In this document: positions 17,213-24,510 of the stretch, piece by piece
How positions within the stretch are numbered: position 1 is the first letter of the stretch
How the letters are laid out: the number at the start of each line of letters is the position of its first letter
NCBI GenBank assembly: GCA_965243625.1
Contig: CBDEVI010000002.1
Span: forward strand, 992,001 to 1,056,000
Origin: JAJECS01 sp965243625
Lineage (GTDB): Bacteria > Chloroflexota > UBA11872
Direction: 5' to 3'
DNA: 64,000 nt
Program-made: the position numbers and the translations under genes
The notes under the pieces: generated by a model
What the model saw: the letters and a program-made list of their open reading frames with translations, nothing else
Databases searched by the model: none
What the model was told of the DNA's origin: nothing

Positions 17213-18840
17213 GCGCCACGGTCGACCCGATCACTCTTGCGCTGATCCGCAACCGGCTGGTGGCCGGCGCGGAGCAAATGGCCGTCACGCTCTGGAAGAG
17301 CTCCTTTTCGACGGTGATCCGCGAGGTCCTGGACTACTCAACCGCCATCTTCGACGCGGGGGGCCGCATGGTGGCCCAGTCGTCGCAGATTCCGTTCCAG
17401 ATGATGACCATGTCCGCGCCGATGGGATATCTGATCCGCACCGGCTACGACTGGCAGCCGGGCGACGTCGTGCTCCTCAACGATCCCTATGCGTGTGAAG
17501 CCCAGCACCTGCCCGACTACATCGTGTTTCGGCCGGCGTTCAGCGGCGATGAGTTGATCGGATTCGCCGGCGCCATCGGCCATATGTTGGACACGGGCGG
17601 CGGCGCGGCCGGTGGGTATTTGGCCTCCGCCACCGAGATCTATCACGAAGGCTTGCGCATTCCGCCCAGCAAGGTCATTCGTGGTGGCGAGCTCAATGAG
17701 GAATTGCTTCGGCTCATCCTGTTGAACGTGCGAGAGCCGGAAAAGCTCCGCGGAGACCTGACGGCCATGTGGGCCTGCACCTCGCTCGGAGAAGCGACGC
17801 TGCACGCACTGGCCGACGAGTACGGCCCCGCCACGGCCCGCGCCGCCATGGCCGAGATCCTCGACAGCACCGAACGGCAGGTGCGGCAGCGGCTGGCGCT
17901 CATCCCCGAAGGCACCTACCGCGGGGTCGACCACGTGGACGACGACGGCATCACGGACGATCCGCTGCGCATCGAAGCCACCGTCACCCGTCGCGGCGAC
18001 GCGCTGGAGGTGGACTTTGCCGGCACCTCGCCGCAACCCGCCGGCCCGGTCAGCGCCACGATGGAGATGACGCGCAGCAGCGTCATGTACGTCGCCATGG
18101 CGACCATCGGCGAGGACATTCCCAAGAACGACGCGTGGCGCCGCCCGATCACGGTCCGGGCGCCGGAGCGTTCGCTGGTTAATGCCGGGCCGCCGGCGCC
18201 GGTGGCCAGCCGCGTCACCACCTGCCACCGGATCGTAGACGCCATGATGCAGGCGTTGGTGCAGGCGATTCCCGACCGCGTTACCGCCGGCTACTACGGC
18301 GCCAGCAACATCTGCAACATCGGCGGCTTCGACCCCGACACCGGCGCGCCCTGGGTCCACTTCGAAATCGAGGTCGGCGGTTGGGGAGCGCGGCCCACGT
18401 CAGACGGATTGGATGCCTATAGCGCCCACGTCCACAACCTGGCGACGACGCCGATCGAAGTCGTGGAGTCGAATCCGCGCCTCCGCGTCGAGCACTATTC
18501 GCTCCTGCCCGGCACCGGTGGAACGGGGAAGTTTCGGGGCGGCCTCGGCCTGCGGCGTGATATCCGAGTACTTGTCGAGGGCGCCCGGCTGAATCTGCTG
18601 GGCGACCACTACAAGTTCGCCCCGCTGGGCATGCTCGGCGGCGAGCCCGGCGTATCGGGTCGCTACGTGCTGAACCCCGATACGGAAGCCGAGCGCCGGC
18701 TCCCGAACAAGGTCTCAAACATGCCGATGGCCGCCGGCGACGTGATCTCCATGCAGACCTCGGGCGGCGGCGGCTACGGCGATCCGGCCGAGCGTGACCC
18801 GGACCTCATCGAGCGAGACCGCCGGGAGGAGAAGATCTAG
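17209..18840 (+). CDS. hyuB: Hydantoinase/oxoprolinase B subunit
   Basis: A 543-residue HyuB-family subunit, translationally coupled to hyuA by an ATGA overlap at 17209-17212. Typical blocks are DPITLALIRNRL at the N-terminus, VLLNDPYACEAQHLPDY (about 88-104), AGAIGHMLDTGGGAAGG (about 120-136) and the C-terminal TSGGGGYGDPAERDP (about 520-534). Length is normal for the subunit. The complex couples ATP hydrolysis to ring opening or carboxylation in the cytoplasm. Confidence 0.94.
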   Translation: MSATVDPITLALIRNRLVAGAEQMAVTLWKSSFSTVIREVLDYSTAIFDAGGRMVAQSSQIPFQMMTMSAPMGYLIRTGYDWQPGDVVLLNDPYACEAQHLPDYIVFRPAFSGDELIGFAGAIGHMLDTGGGAAGGYLASATEIYHEGLRIPPSKVIRGGELNEELLRLILLNVREPEKLRGDLTAMWACTSLGEATLHALADEYGPATARAAMAEILDSTERQVRQRLALIPEGTYRGVDHVDDDGITDDPLRIEATVTRRGDALEVDFAGTSPQPAGPVSATMEMTRSSVMYVAMATIGEDIPKNDAWRRPITVRAPERSLVNAGPPAPVASRVTTCHRIVDAMMQALVQAIPDRVTAGYYGASNICNIGGFDPDTGAPWVHFEIEVGGWGARPTSDGLDAYSAHVHNLATTPIEVVESNPRLRVEHYSLLPGTGGTGKFRGGLGLRRDIRVLVEGARLNLLGDHYKFAPLGMLGGEPGVSGRYVLNPDTEAERRLPNKVSNMPMAAGDVISMQTSGGGGYGDPAERDPDLIERDRREEKI

Positions 18841-18904
18841 CTCGTTTCCCGCCCGAGCAATCGGCTTGCGATCAGATTGACCTGTGATTTAGAGCCCCTC
18901 TCCA

Positions 18905-18988
18905 TGTCATTTCGAGCGGAGCGAGAAATCTAAGGGGCGTGACGCATGCTCCAACGTCCTTAGATTCCTCACTGCGTTCGGAATGACA
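18905..18988. repeat. 84-base imperfect palindrome, copy 1
   Basis: The unit begins TGTCATTTCGAGCGGAGCG and ends in the near reverse complement GCGTTCGGAATGACA; the two arms are about 31 bases with inner ATCTAAGG/CCTTAGAT and a loop of about 17 bases. Copies 1 and 2 also share the 39-base linker between units almost exactly, so they arose by tandem duplication. The 437-base gene-free stretch 18841-19277 between hyuB and the convergent M81 gene consists largely of these units. No protein-coding capacity is evident. Confidence 0.9.
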
Positions 18989-19027
18989 GGGAGTGGAATT
19001 CGGAGTGTCGCTTTGGGGGGCTCTCCA

Positions 19028-19111
19028 TGTCATTCCGAGCAGAGCGAGAAATCTAAGGAGCGTGACGCATGCTCCAACGCCCTTAGATTCCTCACTGCGT
19101 TCGGAATGACA
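19028..19111. repeat. 84-base imperfect palindrome, copy 2
   Basis: It starts 123 bases after copy 1 and matches it at nearly every base, including the loop GACGCATGCTCCAACG. Differences are mostly within the arms (for example GAGCAGAGCG for GAGCGGAGCG). Confidence 0.9.
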
Positions 19112-19151
19112 GGGAGTGGAACTCGGAGTGTCGCTTTTGGAGCCTCACGCC

Positions 19152-19235
19152 TGTCATTTCGAGCGGAGCGAGAAATCTAAGGGGCAGGAAAACGGCTCAG
19201 CGTCCCTAGATTCCTCACTTCGTTTCGGAATGACA
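19152..19235. repeat. 84-base imperfect palindrome, copy 3
   Basis: It starts 124 bases after copy 2. The arms are conserved but the loop differs (CAGGAAAACGGCTCAG), so this unit is older than the copy 1/copy 2 duplication or came from another locus. It ends 43 bases before the stop codon of the M81 gene. Confidence 0.88.
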
Positions 19236-19277
19236 TTTTCTCCAAGCCGGAGCGAATCGCTATTCGTCGCCCACAGC

Positions 19278-20759
19278 CTAGAGGCTCGCACCCTCATCCA
19301 GCGGCCATATGGGCCTTCGCAGGCGCCTGAAGGGCAGCTTGCGCGCGTCGTGCGGCTGGCAACTGGGGAACTCGACCCGGTGAATGCTGTCCGAAACCCG
19401 CGAGAACGCGGCCCGAAAATGATTGATGGACTTGAGGCCAATCCAGCGCAGGGAGGCTGGGTCGAATCCCATCTGGCGAATCGGCTCCAGGTCGTAGATC
19501 TGGCTGCGCTCGGTCATCACGGCCACGTGCACCCCGCCGCGCCGGAGCACTGCCGTTGGGCCGTAATCCTCCAGGATTCCGGCGTGCATCGGCCCCTCGA
19601 CGGTGAATTTGCCGTCCCACAGGTGCTCCACCGTCGCCGTCATGGGCACCGGCGCGCCCTGCGTGGCGATCGACTTGCCGCCCACCTCGACCGTCAGCTC
19701 GGCGCCGACGCCTGCAGCCGTCGCCGCCGCCGCCGCTTCGGGGTCCCACACGCACGCCAGCAGCGCATTCTGGAGGTCGGCCTCGAGGAACGCTCGCAGC
19801 ATGCCGGTGGAGTCGCCGGGCGTTCCCGCGCCGGGATTGTCCTGCGGGTCCGAGATCACTGCCGGCCAGCTATCCGCCGCACGGGCGGCCTGCACAGCCT
19901 CGGCGAAGCTCACCATGTGCGCGTCGAAGTGCGCCCGCTGGGCGAAGACCCACTCGCCGAGCGCGCGCGATTCGCGGTCGGCCAGCGCCTGGTCGCCGTC
20001 CGCGATCACGATCACCGACGACCCGGCGTGCTCGATATCGGCCCAGGTGAACCCCGGCGCCACGGATGCCGTGAGGATGCCCGGTTGGGCCTCGAGCTCG
20101 TGGGCCCGCCCGATGATCGACTTGAACGGCTCCAGCCCCGTGAACTGTCCCGCCACCCAGAGCTGCGGCAGCTGGGTCCAGCTCATCGTCGGCTGAATTT
20201 CGCCCCGCAGCGTGCGCACGATCAGGTCGGCAGCCTCACGCCCGCGCTCTCGCAGATCGGTGTGCGGAAAGTTGTCGCAGGGGATGATGACGTCGGCCAT
20301 CTCGACCATCTGCGGCGTGATATTGCAGTGCAGGTCGAGCGTCACGAAGATCGGGCGGTCGGGCCCCATGACCTCCCGGATGGCCTCGAGCAGATCGCCC
20401 TCGGCGTCCTCGACGCCCTCCGCAACCATTGCGCCGTGCAGGTCGAATAGTCCGCCGTCGACCGGCATCGCGGCCTGCAAGCGTTCGACGAATTCGCCCT
20501 TCAGGCGACTCCACGCCGAGGCCTCGATCGGGCCCGACGGCTGCGTCGCGGTCCAGAGCAGTCCCACGAGGTCGAACCCATGCTCCTCGGCGCTGTCCAA
20601 ATAGCCGGCGGGCTCGCGGTTGGTATCGCGGTGTGCCTCCAGAATCTCCTGCCCGCGCACGATGCCGAGGGCCGAACCTTCGGAGAACGCTTCGTAGGGC
20701 GTGGGAATCGGCGTAAATGTGCTGGACTCGTGGGCAATGGTGCCGGTGGCGATGCGCAT
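19278..20759 (-). CDS. M81 family metallopeptidase (MlrC/microcystinase-like)
   Basis: A 493-residue protein of the MlrC family. The N-terminal DUF1485-type domain includes RIATGTIAHESSTFTP (3-18), DGGLFDLHGAMVAEG (about 100-114) and TLDLHCNIT (about 139-147), with the His and Asp residues proposed to bind zinc; the C-terminal MlrC domain covers about 310-470. MlrC was described as opening linearised microcystin fragments, but most homologues sit in amino-acid, hydantoin or amide catabolic clusters. Here it faces hyuAB across the palindromic repeats, which suits a role with cyclic amides or peptides. No signal peptide. Confidence 0.88.
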   Translation of the reverse strand: MRIATGTIAHESSTFTPIPTPYEAFSEGSALGIVRGQEILEAHRDTNREPAGYLDSAEEHGFDLVGLLWTATQPSGPIEASAWSRLKGEFVERLQAAMPVDGGLFDLHGAMVAEGVEDAEGDLLEAIREVMGPDRPIFVTLDLHCNITPQMVEMADVIIPCDNFPHTDLRERGREAADLIVRTLRGEIQPTMSWTQLPQLWVAGQFTGLEPFKSIIGRAHELEAQPGILTASVAPGFTWADIEHAGSSVIVIADGDQALADRESRALGEWVFAQRAHFDAHMVSFAEAVQAARAADSWPAVISDPQDNPGAGTPGDSTGMLRAFLEADLQNALLACVWDPEAAAAATAAGVGAELTVEVGGKSIATQGAPVPMTATVEHLWDGKFTVEGPMHAGILEDYGPTAVLRRGGVHVAVMTERSQIYDLEPIRQMGFDPASLRWIGLKSINHFRAAFSRVSDSIHRVEFPSCQPHDARKLPFRRLRRPIWPLDEGASL

Positions 20760-20852
20760 AGCGCCTCAAGAATGCCGGTAGTCGGATGCGATGGTACGCG
20801 AGCCGGCGGGTATCGGCCGCTGAGCCAAAGCGCCCGATTCACAACCGCGCCG

Positions 20853-22067
20853 TCAGGACGCCGATGCCGCCTCGTGCATCAGGGCCTGATAGCGCTCCAC
20901 GGCTTCCGGCACGAAGTTGCCGAGGCCCAAGCCCGGACCCTGCGGCAGCATCACGTGCCCGTCCACCAGCGCCGGCGGCGTTTCCACGAGCTCGTAGTTG
21001 GCCAGCGCCGTGGCCCGCTGCGTGATGAGGCCCTCACCGCGATAGCTGACGAGCGCCGGGTACTCGATCATGGGTTCCAGGCCCGCCACGCTCAGGATCT
21101 GCGTGTGGCAGGTGACGGTGAAGACCGTCCACGGGCCGTGCGGCACGCACATCATGCCCGCGGCCTCGGCGTCGCGCGCCACCTGGAGCGTCTGCGTGAT
21201 ACCCATCTGCGCCGCGTCCGGCTGGACGATATCGAGCGCGCGGCGCCGGATGAACGGCTCGAACTCCTCGGTCGTGGTCAGGCTCTCCCCGGTAGCGATG
21301 TGGACGGAGGTGGCCGCGGTCACCTCGGCGAAGCCGTCCACGTCCAATGGGTGCAAGGCCTCCTCGAAGAAGTACACGTCGTACGCCTCGAGCTTGCGGG
21401 CGGCGGCGATGGCATCGGCGGGAGTCCAATTGGAATCGAAGTAGGCGGGACAGCCGAAATCGACACTCAGGCGGACATCGGGCCCCAGAGCCTCGCGGGC
21501 CGCGGCGAGCTTGGCCATTCCGTCGTCGCCGAAGTCGTTGCCCCAGCCGAACTTGACGGCCTTGAAGCCCTGCTCGCGGAGCGTCGTGCACTCGCGGGCG
21601 ATCTCCTCCGGCGACTTGTGCCGCAGCTCGCGCTCCCGCTCCGTCTCGTCGCTCTTCTTGCTCGCGGCATAGAACATCGTGGACGCGGAGCCATAGGCCA
21701 GCACGCGGTCCCGGCGAGCGCCGCCCAGCAACTCGTGCACCGGCTTTCCGGCGGCCTTGCCGGCGATGTCCCACACCGCCATGTCAATGGCTCCCATCGC
21801 ATTTGCCTGGAGACCGCCGCGGTCGGCGCGCCCGCGCTGGGCCGGCCATCGCTCAGCCATTTGCCGCCACAGCGCCACTGGGTCGCTGGGGTCTTCGCCC
21901 ACCACCAGCAGCCGCAAACCGTCACTGGGATCGTCGATGATCGGATCGATCATGCCGGGAGGCGACCCCGTGGACCCGAGCCCGACGATGCCTTGGTCCG
22001 TGTGCACCTCGATCAGCGTCAATCGCGCGGGATGGTGCAGTAGCGATCGAATGTCGGTGATGCGCAC
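20853..22067 (-). CDS. Mandelate racemase/muconate lactonizing enzyme family (enolase superfamily)
   Basis: A 404-residue enolase-superfamily enzyme abstracting a proton alpha to a carboxylate. The catalytic Lys-x-x-Lys strand is FKAVKFGWG (about 168-176); metal ligands are in LSVDFG, FFEEALHP and IATGES; a His in CVPHG with Asp in DIVQPD fits the mandelate racemase subgroup, which includes many sugar-acid dehydratases. It starts with GTG at 22067 behind CGGAG. The first 13 codons and some following sequence recur, in broken form, between the glycosyltransferase genes downstream in this window, showing that this gene's 5' end was included in the tandem duplication. Confidence 0.92.
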   Translation of the reverse strand: MRITDIRSLLHHPARLTLIEVHTDQGIVGLGSTGSPPGMIDPIIDDPSDGLRLLVVGEDPSDPVALWRQMAERWPAQRGRADRGGLQANAMGAIDMAVWDIAGKAAGKPVHELLGGARRDRVLAYGSASTMFYAASKKSDETERERELRHKSPEEIARECTTLREQGFKAVKFGWGNDFGDDGMAKLAAAREALGPDVRLSVDFGCPAYFDSNWTPADAIAAARKLEAYDVYFFEEALHPLDVDGFAEVTAATSVHIATGESLTTTEEFEPFIRRRALDIVQPDAAQMGITQTLQVARDAEAAGMMCVPHGPWTVFTVTCHTQILSVAGLEPMIEYPALVSYRGEGLITQRATALANYELVETPPALVDGHVMLPQGPGLGLGNFVPEAVERYQALMHEAASAS

Positions 22068-22089
22068 GGTCGGTGCTCCGTTCAGGCGG

Positions 22090-24351
22090 CTATTGGCCGT
22101 CCGGCGATTCCTGTCGAACCAGCATCACATGATCGAGCATCAGGCGCGGCCGGTCGCCAACCTCGTGGTTGAAAATCTCAAGCTGCAGCTCTTTGCCGGC
22201 GAGTTGGCGCAACGGATAGATCACCATTTCAAAGGCGCTCCAGTTGTCACCGCGCCACACGGCGACTTCTTCTCCATCAGCCAGCAGGCGCAGGCCCACG
22301 AAGTCATTCCGTTCTCCGGCGATGAGGAACATCAGGTACTGATCGTCCCGGGCCGTGAATACCGGCGAGTACGCCTCCCCCGTGCGCTCCCATTTCCCCG
22401 GGTAGTACGTGGTGAGAAACCCAGGGCCCACGTGCCCTTCAACTGGGTACACGCGGTCGTAGAACGGACCCAAAATGTGGTTGGTGACCGCCTTGCTCTC
22501 GCGTCGCCAGCCATCCAACCCCCGGTCCTCGAAGCGCCCGAGAAACTCCTCGCCCACGTAGCGCACGCCGTCTTTCACAAACCGGTTGCCGGCCGGATCG
22601 TCCTGCGAGAAGCGGTTGTTGGCTCGCAGGTCCAAGTGGCCGAATCGCTCGTTGGCCCACGCGTGATCGTAGGCGTAAAACGGCATCCAGACTTCTGGTC
22701 CAACTTGGACCGCATAGTTGGCCCGAGCCAGCGCCCTGGCTTCGGTTGTAACGGCCTTCGAGAGGCGCATGCTCAGCCCGCGTCGCTGCAGGTAGCCGAG
22801 GGGTGGTGTGCGGTCGTGGGCGGCTCTTCGCTCACTGGCAGGAGGGATGACCGGATTGCGGGCCACCGTCGCATCCGTGAGACCCCATAGGTCAATGACC
22901 GTTAAGCCAGGCAGATAGTACGGAATGATGCCGACGGCACCCATAGCCACAACGGCGTCGTCCGGAATCGCACCGCGGTCGGCAGCCTCGTATGGCTGAA
23001 ACCTCCGTAGTCGCCGGGTGGCAGAGCCGTGGTGTTGGTTGACCCTTTGGCCGACGAAATGGCGGTTGGAGATCAAGCGCAGCTCATTGGAAAGAGTGAC
23101 GAGCGCCGGCATTGCCGGCGCGGCCAGCAACCAGGCGGCATTTGACTCGTCGAGCACCACTTGGGGTGGGACGTCGCGATCCGGGACGGGCACTTCAGTG
23201 CCCTCGAACAGCAGAACCATCTGAATCGCGCCGGCGTAGAAGACGACAGGCACGAAAAGCGCGACCGCCAGGGTCCGAGGTCCGACCAACCGCAACCTCC
23301 CAGATACGCTTCGCAGTACGGCGGAGAGCCGCCCTCCCAACCTCACAAGTCCGTCGGCGGCCGCCACCGCCAGCAACGGCCAGAAGTAGTCCAGCGGCCG
23401 GTATTCGAAGTAGTCGCCGCCGATCTCGAGCAGATAGGCCAGGTGCGCCCCGACCAGGAGCAGCACCAGCGCGTAGATCCCATCGCGGTGCTCTCGCCAG
23501 CGCCCCCCCAGCGCCAAAACCGCCAGCGGGATCAGGAGATACAGCCCCGTTTCAATGGCCGCAGCCGACAGGTACCGATATCCCGACTCATACCAAGGGC
23601 CCACATGCTTCGCGTAGTACGTGTTCGGCAGCCATTCGCCGTAGTACCGATACCGCGCCAGGAAGTGCCCGCCAATCAGCACCACAAACGGTCCGGCCAG
23701 GGCCACCGTCCCGCGCCAATCCAACTGCCGCGCCGTGAACCACCGGTGCGCCGCGAACCAGCCCACGCAGCACGCCGCCACCAGCAGGCCCTCCGGCCGC
23801 GTCAACGCCGCGGCGGCCAGGCTTAGCGAGACCACCAGCAACCCCCGGCGGTTCGCGCCGAACACACTCAGGCAAGCCACCGCCGCCAGCGTGAAGAAGG
23901 TGAACTGCCGCGTCTCCAGCCCGCCGCCCGATGTCCACACGGCGAACGTCGCGCTGCTGCCGATCAACCCCAGCGCCATCCACGCCACCAGCCCGCGATG
24001 CCGCAGAAACGGCATCCGGGCTATCCACCACAGCATCACGGCAATCGTTCCCACGGTGTAGACGACCGACAGCCACTGGGCCACGTCTTCAGGGCGGATC
24101 CCGAACAGGCGCCAGATCGCGGCCAGCTCGAGCACCCACAGGAAGTTGGTGTAGCCCTCCACGTACTCGCCGGGATTGAAGACCAGGCCATGACCCTCGA
24201 GCAGGTTGCGCACGTAGCGAAAGCTGATATAGGCGTCGTCGGTGATGAACCACCCAACGCTCGTCAGCCATCCCAACAGCGCCAACCAGGGGAGAAAAAC
24301 CGCCGCGACGAGCACACGCCTCGGGTGCGGCGCCTGTCTCAGACGGCGCAT
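22090..24351 (-). CDS. GT-C type membrane glycosyltransferase, tandem copy 1
   Basis: A 753-residue protein. About eleven membrane segments span residues 10-385. The first extracytoplasmic loop has ITDDAYISFRY, followed by NLLEGHGLVFNPGEYVEGYT; the acidic pair is the likely catalytic Asp motif of GT-C enzymes using polyprenyl-phosphate sugars, and the loop recalls actinobacterial AftB-type arabinosyltransferases. Residues about 390-590 are an extracytoplasmic domain including GIIPYYLPGLTVIDLWGLTD; the last 100 residues (FTARDDQYLMFLIAGER to LMLDHVMLVRQ) look like a galactose-binding-type beta sandwich. The ATG at 24351 is taken as start; TTG three codons earlier is possible. Segment pairing: N-terminus with copy 2, residues 535-575 with copy 4, residues 640-665 with copy 3. 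Confidence 0.85.
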   Translation of the reverse strand: MRRLRQAPHPRRVLVAAVFLPWLALLGWLTSVGWFITDDAYISFRYVRNLLEGHGLVFNPGEYVEGYTNFLWVLELAAIWRLFGIRPEDVAQWLSVVYTVGTIAVMLWWIARMPFLRHRGLVAWMALGLIGSSATFAVWTSGGGLETRQFTFFTLAAVACLSVFGANRRGLLVVSLSLAAAALTRPEGLLVAACCVGWFAAHRWFTARQLDWRGTVALAGPFVVLIGGHFLARYRYYGEWLPNTYYAKHVGPWYESGYRYLSAAAIETGLYLLIPLAVLALGGRWREHRDGIYALVLLLVGAHLAYLLEIGGDYFEYRPLDYFWPLLAVAAADGLVRLGGRLSAVLRSVSGRLRLVGPRTLAVALFVPVVFYAGAIQMVLLFEGTEVPVPDRDVPPQVVLDESNAAWLLAAPAMPALVTLSNELRLISNRHFVGQRVNQHHGSATRRLRRFQPYEAADRGAIPDDAVVAMGAVGIIPYYLPGLTVIDLWGLTDATVARNPVIPPASERRAAHDRTPPLGYLQRRGLSMRLSKAVTTEARALARANYAVQVGPEVWMPFYAYDHAWANERFGHLDLRANNRFSQDDPAGNRFVKDGVRYVGEEFLGRFEDRGLDGWRRESKAVTNHILGPFYDRVYPVEGHVGPGFLTTYYPGKWERTGEAYSPVFTARDDQYLMFLIAGERNDFVGLRLLADGEEVAVWRGDNWSAFEMVIYPLRQLAGKELQLEIFNHEVGDRPRLMLDHVMLVRQESPDGQ

Positions 24352-24488
24352 GGCATCCAATCTCGGGGCTGATGCGGGGCGCCGGCCGGGCGCATCGAGC
24401 CGACGCCAACGCCCGCGTCCGTGTGGACGGCGAACGGCGCAGGCCCAGCCGGACGGTGCAACAGCGAGCGAATGTCGGTTATGCGCAC
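24339..24488 (-). pseudogene. Fragment of the enolase-superfamily gene 5' end (49-codon open frame)
   Basis: Read from a GTG at 24488 this gives MRITDIRSLLHRPAG, against MRITDIRSLLHHPAR in the intact enzyme that starts at 22067, and later VHTDAGVGVGS against VHTDQGIVGLGS. Similarity fades after about 32 codons and the frame stops at 24339, having overlapped the copy 1 glycosyltransferase start (24351) by 13 bases. It is a scar of tandem duplication. The ribosome site is weaker than in the parent gene, but the frame is intact, so a leader peptide coupled to the downstream gene cannot be excluded. Confidence 0.8.
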
Positions 24489-24510
24489 GGTTCGTGTTCC
24501 ATCCGAGCGG

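Noticed and set aside
18905..19235. CRISPR array
   Set aside because: Units are 84-base palindromes with similar linkers at 123-base spacing; there are no short direct repeats with unique spacers and no cas genes.
19116..20450. 444-codon plus-strand frame beginning within the palindromic repeats
   Set aside because: It starts in repeat DNA and then runs antisense to the M81 peptidase; the translation has no recognisable fold.
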